This document shows positions 49,024 to 59,836 of a stretch of 64,000 nucleotides of DNA, piece by piece; the first letter of the stretch is position 1; each line of letters opens with the position of its first letter. The position numbers were made by a program, and so were the translations under genes. The stretch is from Asterella californica (Eukaryota > Streptophyta > Marchantiopsida > Marchantiales > Aytoniaceae): NCBI GenBank assembly GCA_036924285.1, contig JAYKYS010000010.1:19381001-19445000 (forward strand). Reading direction: 5' to 3'. The notes under the pieces are model-generated. The model searched no databases and had not been told where the DNA came from. It was given only the letters and a program-made list of their open reading frames with translations.

Positions 49024-49937
49024 TCATCCTTCTCGTCGAAATCTCTTCGCTCGTTGAAGGACACGATCTCGCTCCTTGGCACTTATTGTGCTTACTACCA
49101 CACCGGTACGTAGATACTCCATCACGATCACATCATCATGGATATCTCGCTGGTCTGGAACACCATCTCCACCCTCAGGATCTGGAGATTCATCATCTAC
49201 TCTCTGACCAGAGAAAGATACGACTTGGCCTTCCATACTAGAGTTCACGGCCAACACACAAAGAAAAGCAGATGCATGCCACCCTGGCACTATCTCCTCA
49301 TCAACCTCGTCATGCCATCGAGCCCCAGTCTGATCCTGCTGACTCGTGCACGAGTTGCGACTCAATCCATCGACATCTAGGTTTGCAACTCCAGGTCTAT
49401 GTACTACCTGGAAGTCATACTCCTGTAAGATCAGAGCCCATCGTGCAAGCTTCCCTGTAAGCTTATCGGACTTCATCAACCACTTGAGCGGCTGGTGATC
49501 AGTGATGAGAGTAAAGGGGTCCCAAACAGATAACATCGAAAGTGTGCAACAGCCCACACTGCCGTCAAACACTCTCCCTCATAAGAACTATACCTCGTCT
49601 CCGCTGAATTGTTGGAGCGACTGGCATACACCACCACGAACTCCTTTTTCTCATCATCATGCTGAGTCAGCACTGCTCCAAGTCCCAACATACTCCAATC
49701 GGTGTGCAGTTGGAAAGGACGCCCCCTAACGGATCTCCTCAAGATGGGAGCAGATGTCAATCTATCCTTGAGCTCTACAAAAGCTCGCTCTTGCTCATCT
49801 CCTCACTGCCACTCCTAGTCCACCTTCATCAGCTTGGTCAACGGCTTCGCAATTGCACTAAATCCCTTCACGTACCGACGATAAAAGTTCGCCAAATCAA
49901 CAAATGCCCGAACTCGACTCACATCTGTGGGACGCGG
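49024..49937 (-). pseudogene. RT thumb / RNase H of the methyltransferase element
   Basis: Reads PTDVSRVRAFVDLANFYRRY, then TSAPILRRSVRGRPFQLHTD, DEKKEFVVVYASRSNN, ETRYSSYEGECLTAVWAVA, then in another frame TDHQPLKWLM and RPGVANLDVDGLSR. TAG and TGA stops sit in VD-EWQ-GDEQ (both fit TGG with G-to-A), and a frameshift lies near 49520-49570. The N-terminal side is cut by the insert at 49938. Confidence 0.88.
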
Positions 49938-51310
49938 TGTTGTGCTATTTGACGGCTACATGCTTGACTTCTACTCCAACGCTTAGGTTTAGTAGTTCTA
50001 GAAGTTAGCTCATATTACTTCTAGTCCTTTATATATATGTTTGACACCTTTGCATACGGTGTTAACACTATTTTGAGTCCTAGTAGGTTGATAGTATGCT
50101 AGTTATCTTGTTCAAGCATTTGTGCGCTTGTGCAAGTGACTTCTTACTCGTCTATAACGTTCAATGTACATAACTTAGGGTTTCCATGCTGATAAGAGTT
50201 TGAGCTCATGGGTTGTACTTACTTGTCGCCCATGCACGCTTTCTAGCCGATTTAAGTTATTTTTGGGGGTTACGTGTCGTTTTAGGTAGTTTAAGTTTTA
50301 CGCTGGCACTCTAGGGAGCTTGACGTGGTAGCCTATGAGTAAAACTAAGTTGCCACGTGGTTTAGGGTACTAAAGGACAACCAAGTGGAGCTATGAACTC
50401 CCATTGGTCTGTTTTTGTCTTTTGTTAAACTCTAAATTTAGAAACAGAGCTCTAGAGTGGATTTCGAGCATTTGGTGGGAGATCTTCGAAATCTGAGAGC
50501 ACAGGGAGAGAGGGCTCGTCATGCCAAGCACTTCCAGTGAAATTTTCGATCGGTTTGATGCAATAAAGACAGAGTTATGACCAATTGAAGTTCAGATTGT
50601 GCTAGAATTGAATCACTTTTGTTGGATTTAGGGTTTTCGGTGTCACTCGCAGCAGATTTGAGGAAATTGCTTCAAAACTTCGAGGTTGTGTTCTCTGCCA
50701 GCAGGGCTACAATTTCACAAAAAGTTTCATATCGATTGAGTGACTAAGTAATTCGGGGCGGCCGCTGAAGCCGAGGGGGTCTGAAAAGCTCTTAATCTAG
50801 AGCAGCGACTTCAGGGAAGGAGATCTGGAGTTCTACAAACAATCAGGAGTCCCAACTTCACAGGAGTGTTCAGCAAGCTGTGAACTGCAAATCCTGTAAG
50901 AAACTTCGAAATTGATCTAGCCAAACTCCTGTTATAGGTCGAAATAGCCATCTAGGTACCAGAAATTGCCGTAGTTTTCTTGCTCAAAACTTTTCTGTTC
51001 ATATCTCCGTGTCAGAATTTGATCTCAGGCTGAAACTTCGTCTGTGAGTTCAGTAGTACCTCATTTGCATGTAGGGGAAGTTTAGAAGTCTAAAACTTCA
51101 TAGTTTTCCTCTCCGTGAGTGTCAAAGTTCACCGCCGGATCTTATTACTGCCAGCTAGACCTGAATTTCGTCTTCTGGGTATATTACTAGATTTTACACA
51201 TCTGTTTGAGTGTTTATAGCCCCTGTTGTAACCTGAAAGCCAACCTCTTGAGTGAACAACCACTGCCTGAAGCCCGACGCTTTCCTAGATAGACATATCA
51301 CACTCCGACA
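49938..51310. mobile_element. LTR-like insertion (solo LTR?), 1373 bp
   Basis: It interrupts the RT of the methyltransferase element between AIAPIP and RPTDVSRV. Plus-strand ends are TGTTGTGCTA...CTCCGACA (TG...CA), flanked by a 4-bp GCGG on each side (49934-49937 and 51311-51314). Removing insert plus one GCGG rejoins the RT frame. No protein family is seen inside. TG...CA ends, size and lack of coding fit a solo LTR; no second copy in the window confirms this. Confidence 0.7.
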
Positions 51311-51314
51311 GCGG

Positions 51315-51499
51315 GATAGGTGCAATAGCCTCAACCTTCGTCTGTTGAACACCCAATCCACCTGGATAGATGGTGTGGCACAGATACTCTACCAACTCCT
51401 GGAAGAACTTACACTTCCCAGGGTGTAACTTCAACCCATGAGCTCTCAACCGCTCAAACACATCTCGTAAGTGTCTCTCGTGCTCCTCCACTGTAGTAC
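51315..51499 (-). pseudogene. RT fragment of the methyltransferase element, downstream of copy B
   Basis: Reads VEEHERHLRDVFERLRAHGL and KLHPGKCKFF, the RT segment following the YxDD site. It continues directly from 59131 once copy B is ignored. Confidence 0.9.
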
Positions 51500-52298
51500 T
51501 GTAAGCCGGCCTGTCTCTCACCCAGGGGTACCTCAGATGACTAGGATTACTAGTGCACCTTAATTACAAAGATTCTATCATACCCATGCTCACTTCACTC
51601 AACACTCTGACCCGTATGGTCACATCGGTCCCTCTAATAGCGTTCCTGCAAACAAGTTCTAACCCCGCCTTCCACATTGCATCACATAGTATTCAAGGAC
51701 TCCCAAGGTCTCCAATGCTCACTTTACTTATAGACAGGAAAATGAGAGTCTCTTCCACCTTCTCAACTCCTCCTTATATACTCTACAACTTCTTACCGTG
51801 GTAACTTTCACTAAGTTACGTTACCTCATGATAAGTGCGCAATCCAAAATAGTAAAACTTCTAAAGGCTACTAAGACTTAAGAATAGCACACACATTACT
51901 TGTTCTACTTTACTAAAGTAAGAGATTCTCCTACTTTAGCTGTTGTAAAGTGTTAACTTTCTACGCTATCCAGTCGAAAGACGACAACACACTAATACGT
52001 CTTTTGAGGAGCATCTTTAGATCTTTGTGCATGACTTTTCATCATGCATCCAATCAGCGATGGTCAACAAAGTCACATACTTTTGGAAAGCATATTTAGA
52101 GCTCCGCACTTGTCCTATAGTGCCATAGTGAAACCTCTAATAGTTTCCTCAACTTAGTTATAACTATCTCAGCTAGTTATGACTACTTTTGATCACTCTA
52201 AATTTAGATCTTCAAACTAGAGTAACTTTTAAGATAGTCATACCTAATGAAATGTATATAAGCATACACACAAATAATGGGATACTTGTGGTGTGACA
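51500..52298 (-). repeat. 3' LTR of Gypsy copy B
   Basis: On the minus strand starts TGTCACACCACAAG after the tract CTGGGGGTAAA and ends CTTACA. Confidence 0.93.
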
Positions 52299-52311
52299 TT
52301 TACCCCCAGAC

Positions 52312-55300
52312 TTAATTTTCACTCCGTCCTCGGAGTGAAGTATCACGTTGATGGAACTTCTTTAGCTTGTCGTGGTTCACTCGGTCGAAGAATGTACCAC
52401 TCCTTTCTTGAAGATCGTAGGTGTCATTACTCCACACTTTGGAGATGATGAAAGGTCCAAAATATCGACGTAAGAATTTCTTTTGAACTCGCTTGTGCCT
52501 AATAGCATCCCATAACATCACCCACTCACCCTCTTGAAATGGCTGTAACTTCGTTTTGTTCTTCGCCAAGCGCTTGTCATAGCTCTTCTTCTGTTGTAGC
52601 TGAGCCATCTCAATTCGTTGAGCTGCGTCGTCTCTATTCTCCTCCAGCTCCAACAAGGTTTCTCCCCTCTCTTTCTCAGCTATTGGACCACCCTTTCTCT
52701 TCAGTCCAGCTTGCAAGGTCTGAAAGGTGGTTAGGTCGAACTGGATTGGTAATCTTGATTCCAACCCATACACCATCTTGAAAGGTGAATATCCCGTAGA
52801 CGTCTTCACTGTTGTACGATACTCCCATAGAATCGCATGAAGACGCTTGTCCCAGTTGTGTTTGGCCCCTTCCATGTCAGCATCCTTTGCTAACATTTGA
52901 CACAAGGTAAAGTTTGTCCTCTCTACCAAACCGTTTGAACTAGGTTTATATGAAGTAGTAACCCTATGAGAAATGGAGAAGTGGGTGCACATAGCAGTAG
53001 TCATACCACTCACAAATTCTCGACCCCTATCAGAAACTAACTCCAGAGGACATCCAAACCTAGTAATGATCCGTTCGTACAGAAATCTACCCACCTCAAC
53101 TTCTCCAATAGTTACAAGAGGTCTAGCTTCTACCCACTTCGTAAGATAATCTGTGGCTACAACAATATACTTATTGTTGCGAGGGGTGCGATTCAAAGGC
53201 CCAACAAAATCTATTCCCCATTTCTCAAAAGGTCCAAGAACCGGAATAGATCTAAGAGGAGTGGAAACACTAGATTTGATAGCGAAAGCTTGACAAACAT
53301 CACAGGTTTTACAATAAGTCAAGCAATCTCTAAACATCCCCCTCCAGTGATATCCCACGTCGAGTATCTTATGAGCCGTCAACTTGCCTGCGAAATGTCC
53401 TCCACATACTGGACCGTCATGGAATTCTTCCATGAGTCGTAGAGACTCCTCCTTGCTCGCAGCTCTTCTCAGGACCCCATCAACTCCTTCACGGAATAAC
53501 ACACCTTCCACCACCGAGTAAGGTTGACTTCGTTTCACCAATGCCTTCTTCTCTCTGGTCCGCATCCCATCTGGATAGACACCTTCCGTAACAAAATCCC
53601 AAATTTCTTGATATTCTATTGGGATAATAGAGTTGCTCAAGACCATCAAATCTTCGTCAGGAAAGGTGTCATCCACCGGCTCCTCTCCATTGCCATCGTA
53701 AGCTCTAGATAGCAAATCTGCATTCGCGTGTTTCTTCCTTGGTCGATCGCAGATCTCATAGTCGTACTCTGACAATAAGAGCTTCCACCTTGCTAATCGT
53801 CCTTCGACCATAGGTTTATTGAAGATGTACTTCAATGCCTTATGATCTGTAACGATAGTGAACTTGCCTCCTATGAGATAATGTCGAAATTTTCTCAAAG
53901 CATAGATCACTGCTAATCCTTCTCTCTCTATCACAGAATAATTTCTCTCTGCCTTGACCATTTGCCGACTAGCATATGCGATAGGATGATCTCTACCTTC
54001 AACATCATACTGACTTAAAGTACATCCTACTGCTATATTTGAAGCATCCGTATATAGAATAAACTGTTTGTTCCAATCAGACTTAACCAAGATCGGAGCT
54101 GAAGTAAGAGCTTTCTTCAGTTCCTCAAAGGCGGCTAGAGCTTCTTCATCTCCTAAAATCAACACGTAATCTACTCCCTTCTTCAGATATGCTGTCAAAG
54201 CATATGCTTTATGTGAGAACGAGAGTATAAACCTTCGATAATACCCCACCATACCTAAAAACTGTCGTAGCTTAGTGAGAGTACTAGGAAAAGGGAGCTC
54301 TAAGATCTTCTGCACCTTCTCTGGATCAACGGCAATGCCGTCCTTGGATATGATATGACCCAAGAGTAACCTTTCCTCACACCCAAAAATACATTTCTCC
54401 GGATTGAGAGATGCATTTGCTACATCTAAACATTCTAAGACCTTCACAAGGTGCTCAAAATGCTTCTCCTTACTCCCGTAAACACAAAAGTCATCTATAA
54501 AATCTCTCACAAACTTTCCTAAGAAAGGTTCGAACACTTTGTTCATAAACCTTTGGAACGTCGCAGGAGCATTACACAGACCAAATGGCATGACTCGAAA
54601 TGCAAACGTACCCCACGGAGTAGTGAAAGTGGTCAGGTGTTGATGTTCTGGTGCAATTTTGATCTGGTTATATCCGCTATAACCATCTCCAAAGCTGTAC
54701 CATTCGTTTCCCGCCACTTCTTCCAAGATCTCGTCAATGAAAGGTAGAGGATAATAATCCTTCTTTGTGACCGCATTGAGCTTCTTGTAATCAACACACA
54801 CCCTCAATTTGCCATTTTTCTTCTTTACAATCACAATGGGTGATACCCATTCAGAATGCTCCACCTCGTAAATGAACTCGGCAGTGTGCAGCTTCTCGAT
54901 CTCTTCTTTCACCAGATCCGCAATTGGAGGACTCACTCTTCGTTGCTTCTGTCGCACCGGTTTGACTTCCTTCTCTAACTCGATACGATGTTGCTCCACT
55001 GTGACCTCCCTCAGATCCTTGTAACTAAATGCAAATACATGAATGTATTTGCGAAAGATCTCTTCGAAACAACTCTTCTCCTCTTTAGTAACCTTCGATC
55101 CATAACGTAAGGTGGCAATTCTTCTCTCCACCTCCTCGGGAGTCAACGGTTCTTTGTCTCGATCTCTTTGCACTTCCGGAGAAGGAAAAAGATCCACTAC
55201 GTTCACACCCACATTTCGTTCTTCTCTCTCCTCTTCTGACGATGTATTTTCAGATTCTGAATCTGAAGAATTGGTACCTACATCAGAAGTAGTATCGACG

Positions 55301-57138
55301 ACTTCTGACTCCCAGTAGTCCGATGTGGGTCGATCCGATTCCGACGTCCCAACTTGATCTCCGAGCAATGGAACTTTGATTCGGTGGTTATTCGGTCCGA
55401 TGCGTAAATAACCTTTGTGCTAGTTATCCGTTGCATGTACTGCTCGAAGCCAAGGTCTTCCGAGTAACATTTCATAACTTGACTCTTTCAAGATTTGAAA
55501 TGTCATGTTTACTTACACTCCCATTACTGACACACAAACTCTTTCCAGCACTCCCAATGGTCTAACTCGCTGTCTGTTAGCCATGCCCACCGTGATACTA
55601 GAAGGACGAGTTGGTACTAGATCCAACTTCCTCGTGAGTCGTTCTGAGATGGCATTTACTGCCGATCCTCCATCGACAAGAACATCCGAGACATCTCTCC
55701 CATTGATACGAGCCTCTACTTTTGATGCCTTGTTGCACACCTCTCCTTCACTAGCATCTAAAGCACTCACACCGACAGTAGAAGGATTTACCTTCTTCTT
55801 CCGACCTCGTCGGGAGCTTAGACCGCTACGAAGTTCTTTCCTCACCGAAGGATTCAGAGCAATCAACTGTCCCACAGTAGTGTTTGCTCGTTGCTTACCC
55901 ACGTCTTCCACCACATTGTATTTTGATTGCTCCATCGAAATTGTGAAATCAGTATTTCTCAATTTCTTCCGCCGTTCTTTGGTTTTTGAAGAAGATTTGC
56001 TACTCCGAGTATTTTGACTTGGAGAATCATCCATCACGACTGGTTCTCCCTCGTCGAAATGCGTCCTCATCCTCTTCCTCTCTTGAGCCAACAGCTCTAC
56101 AGATTGAAAACCTTCTCGTACATCTCGTGGCTCCAAGATGTCAATGCATGCTACACCCTTGTCCTTGCTTTGTGAAGTTGAAGCTCCATCCGCCGTTCCA
56201 CCATTACGACTTGGACAATTACGTTGGAAATGTGATCCTCCGCACGTAAAACATCCTTGGTTCGTGTAATTACTTGGTGATCCTTGCGGTGGTCCACCTC
56301 TAGACTGATAGTTCCCATAACCTCGTGAGCCTCCTCCAACATTTGGACTGCGGTGTTGCAACAAATTCACCATATTGATCTTCAAATCTGCCAGAGACTC
56401 TGTCAAACTTTTCAACTCATCACGAAAGTCGGGAGTAACAGATCTAGATGGTACAGTGACTGTAACCGCACTAGTAGGAGCTACCGTAGTCAGATTCTGA
56501 AATCGAACAGTCGGAACACTCGCAGGCGTCAGAGTTGGCATGATCGGCCCTTGCACATCTCCACATGCTGCCCCAACAGTCATTGGTTGCAAGTCGTCTC
56601 CATCCAGACTCTCTTCCATCCTGGTTGCGATCTTCACTGCATCAGCCTTCGAAGTTGGTCTCTCATACCGCACTTGTGTTCGAATCTCCGGCCTCAATCC
56701 CCCAATAAAATTCTTTGTGAGCATTGCTCCAATGCCCACCATCGTTGGTTCTACTACATCTCCACTCTTTCGTAAAACCACCCGAAACTTTTGTTCTAAT
56801 TTCTCCACCCTCTCGGCGTAAGTCCTTACTTTCTCTTTCTCTCCTTGTTTGAGGTAAGTTACCTCTACCATTAACTTCTCGTAACTTTCATCGGGAAGAA
56901 AAGTTTCAATTAAGGCCTCCGTCAATACTTCCCAAGTATCAACTGGAGTCCCCACTACGCTTCTCTTCTTCCTATCCTCATACCATGTCAATGCAGAATT
57001 CTCAAGAAATTCAGGTATCAACCCTACCCACTCGCTCTTCTTTCGATCTCCATTGCCAATGCATGCTCTTTTGAAGTCTCTCACAAATCCTTCCACGTCT
57101 TCTCCATCTTTTCCGTAAAACACCGGAAGTTTCCCCAT
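52312..57138 (-). pseudogene. Gag-Pol of Gypsy copy B (single frame, two stops)
   Basis: One reading frame of 1608 codons from MGKLPVFYGK to the stop at 52312, with no gag/pol frameshift. Order and landmarks: gag; knuckle CFTCGGSHFQRNC; protease VLVDGGSAVNAI; RT with LRVCVDYKKLNAV, SFGDGYSGYNQIKI and FIDDF; RNase H YTDASNIAVGC and TDHKALKYIF; integrase head HFAGKLTAHK...CKTCDVC; core with IDFVGPL, VSDRGREF and NGLVERTN (D, D, E all present); tail WVMLWDAIRHKR. It is broken only by TAA at 55515-55513 (CAA in copy A) and TAG at 55422-55420 (TGG in copy A), both C:G-to-T:A changes. No chromodomain follows the integrase. Confidence 0.95.
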
Positions 57139-57273
57139 TCTTCTCTTCTTTTCTTCTTCTTACTCAAGGAACTGCTTGCGGATGTGAAGATCGCACTTCA
57201 CCGCAATCCACAATTTCCCCGGTGAGCTCTCTCCTCTCCAAAGGTTGGAATAAGTTTGACCCTCATGGTCATC

Positions 57274-57738
57274 TTATCTCTCGTGTGACAGACTATCTCC
57301 ATCCTCGCTAGAGGTCTTCACTCGTTCCGTTTCTACACTCAACCTTCTCTCGAGACCTTCGGCTACAGTTTCTAGCAAAGCAATCACTGCGCTACACTCG
57401 TGCTCAACTGGAATCCCGTCCACTCCACATCTAGGACAAAAGGTTGTAGGATTAATGACGTCTTGTCTAGGGGAAGAAGGACCTATGTGTAAGCTTAAGT
57501 CGACCAACCCTCTTCGCTCACGCAAAAGTCTATTCTTCGTAGGACACTTGCTCACTTTATGTCCTTTTTCTCCACACAAAAAACACCTCGAGTTCTTCTC
57601 CTGGTTCTTACGACTACTCTCTGCTTCTTCCTCAAATTCTAGTCGAAATTCTCCTTTCGCCAGATCAGCGGTAACTATCACCGCATAGCCTTGAGGGATC
57701 TTGCTCAACCTCAATTTCCACTCTTGCTGTCCTTCCAT
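57274..57738 (-). CDS. ORF0: zinc-knuckle protein encoded upstream of gag (Gypsy copy B)
   Basis: Intact 154-aa frame with its own ATG, lying between the primer site and gag and ending 135 bp before the gag ATG. It starts MEGQQEWKLRLSKIPQGYAV, is rich in Glu and Lys, and has a retroviral-type knuckle CFLCGEKGHKVSKC (C-x2-C-x4-H-x4-C) at about residue 53. A second cluster CPRCGVDGIPVEHEC (C-x2-C, H-x-C) follows about 40 residues later, then an Arg/Glu-rich helix. Gag has its own knuckle, so this protein is an extra nucleic-acid-binding factor. The conserved frame in copies A and B supports real coding. Function is unknown; a nucleocapsid helper or regulator of expression is possible. I do not recognise it as a described family. 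Confidence 0.75.
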   Translation of the reverse strand: MEGQQEWKLRLSKIPQGYAVIVTADLAKGEFRLEFEEEAESSRKNQEKNSRCFLCGEKGHKVSKCPTKNRLLRERRGLVDLSLHIGPSSPRQDVINPTTFCPRCGVDGIPVEHECSAVIALLETVAEGLERRLSVETERVKTSSEDGDSLSHER

Positions 57739-58329
57739 GACGATGATCCGTCATACATCTCTCTCGCTATATAGCTTGTTTGACAGTTTTGATCACTCGA
57801 CTATCTTCTCACTTAGCAATCTCTCACATTACTAAGTAGAAGCTTAACTTGTCAACCTTGAGCCTTAGAGATCGAACATAACCCTCTCAAGAATTCTGAA
57901 ATTCTTTCACTCTTTTACTTCAGCAAGCGATATAACAGATTTGACCCCCCCTTCACTTCAAATGCCATAACTCCAGTTCTACTCGATCAATTCACGCATG
58001 ATTTGGGTGCCTAGATAACTTATCTTCCAAGCTATCAGCATGGAAGATTTCAAGGTCTAACTCTAAAAACAGAAAATATGAAACTGACTGTAAACTCCTT
58101 CCCGAGAGCTCACTATTTGATATCGAAAAACCTCCTTAACTTCCGAAAGACATAACTCTCTCCTCACAATTGATCTCTCGGAGATATCAAGCTTATTGGA
58201 AAGCTTATCTTGCCCTCTATAACATGGTGTATGTACAAAGGTTCTGAACTCATGCTCAAAAACAGACATGAACTGTACTAACGACTAAATACGAATCTTT
58301 GTATCGAGGTCCCGGCAACGGAACCAAAA

Positions 58330-59126
58330 TGTAAGTCGGCCTGTCTCTCACCCAGGAGTACCTCAGATGACTAGGATTACTAGTGCACCTTAATTACAAA
58401 GATTCTATCATACCCATGCTCACTTCACTCAACACTCTGACCCGTATGGTCACATCGGTCCCTCTAATAGCGTTCCTGCAAACAAGTTCTAACCCCGCCT
58501 TCCACATTGCATCACATAGTATTCAAGGACTCCCAAGGTCTCCAATGCTCACTTTACTTATAGACAAGAAAATGAGAGTCTCTTCCACCTTCTCAACTCC
58601 TCCTTATATACTCTATAACTTCTTACCGTGGTAACTTTCACTAAGTTACGTTATCTCATGATAAGTGCGCAATCCAAAATAGTAAAACTTCTAAAGGCTA
58701 CTAAGACTTAAGAATAGCACACACATTACTTGTTCTACTTTACTAAAGTAAGAGATTCTCCTACTTTAGCTGTTGTAAAGTGTTAACTTTCCACGCTATC
58801 CAGTCGAAAGACGACAACACACTAATATGTCTTTTGAGGAGCATCTTTAGATCTTTGTGCATGACTTTTCATCATGCATCCAATCAGCGATGGTCAACAA
58901 AGTCACATACTTTTGGAAAGCATATTTAGAGCTCCGCACTTGTCCTATAGTGCCATAGTGGAACCTCTAATAGTTTCCTCAACTTAGTTATAACTATCTC
59001 AGCTAGTTATGACTACTTTTTCACTCTAAATTTAGATCTTCAAACTAGAGTAACTTTTAAGATAGTCATACCTAATGAAATGTATATAAGCATACACACA
59101 AATAATGGGATACTTGTGGTGTGACA
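58330..59126 (-). repeat. 5' LTR of Gypsy copy B
   Basis: 797 bp, TG...CA, with the same TATA-like block as in copy A. Confidence 0.93.
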
Positions 59127-59130
59127 GTAC

Positions 59131-59806
59131 TATAGACTAAGATGTCGTCAATATAACATCTGACAAAATCCAATCCTGCTAGGATTCTGTCCATCACCCT
59201 TTGGAACTCAGCAGGGGCGTTCTTCAACCCAAATGGTAAGAACCGCCACTGATACAAACAATCCTTGCCGTGAGAGTCAATTCCTCATAATGCTGTCTTG
59301 GACTTATCTTCTTCTCTCATTGGCAACTGATGATACCGTGCTCGAAGATCCAAAGTACTGAAGACCTTCACATGCCCCACTGCATCAAAGATCTCCTCAG
59401 GTGTCGGCATGGCATACTTATCGGACTTCGTCTGCCGATTGATAGGACGGTAGTCCCCACACATCCGCCTATCCGTGTAGTTGCCATACATATCTTTCTT
59501 GGCTGGCTTAACTGTGGCAGATGCATACTCTCCATGCGACATCTCCACCAACCCAGCCTCCAACAAGTCTTGAGTCCGACTCTGGATCAAGGCTCTCTCC
59601 ATGTCACTGTATCTGTAAGGACGTCGAAAGATTGACGTGTCGTTAGCCAAGTCGATCCGTATACCAGGTCCCTTCAAGGTACCCAAATCCTTCATACTGA
59701 AGGCAAAACAATTCCTGTAGCTCTTCAGGAATCTTTGGACTCTTCGTCTCTCCTCTCCTATAAGCTTGGGTCCAATCTCCGACTCCCAAGTATCCTCTGT
59801 CACCAT
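59131..59806 (-). pseudogene. Reverse transcriptase (fingers/palm) of the methyltransferase element
   Basis: Reads IGPKLIGEERRRVQRFLKSY, FAFSMKDLGTLKG, MCGDYRPINRQT, FSTLDLRARYHQLPM, FLPFGLKNAPAEFQRVMDRI and CYIDDILVYS with the catalytic YIDD. One in-frame TGA (59287-59285) sits where TGG is expected (KTAL-GIDS). The frame is the same as the methyltransferase-linker frame upstream, with a single TAG (59839-59837) between them. It is cut at 59131 by copy B and resumes at 51495. Confidence 0.93.
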
Positions 59807-59836
59807 GCTAGAGGTAGAAGACGAAGTCGTTGACTG

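Larger units (their letters stand above)
51500..59126 (-). mobile_element. LTR/Gypsy retrotransposon, copy B (7627 bp)
   Basis: Same family as copy A, opposite orientation. LTRs are 58330-59126 and 51500-52298, with about 10 differences by eye. GTAC flanks both ends (51496-51499 and 59127-59130); the element sits in the RT of the host element right after the YIDD motif. The primer site follows the 5' LTR (revcomp TGGTTCCGTTGCCGGGA, ends near 58325). ORF0 is intact, and gag-pol is one frame with only two nonsense codons: the best preserved full copy here. Confidence 0.95.

Noticed and set aside
52539..52781. Open frame antisense to the integrase tail, repeated at 46061 and 62045
   Set aside because: Shadow of the Pol frame; Ser-rich antisense reading.
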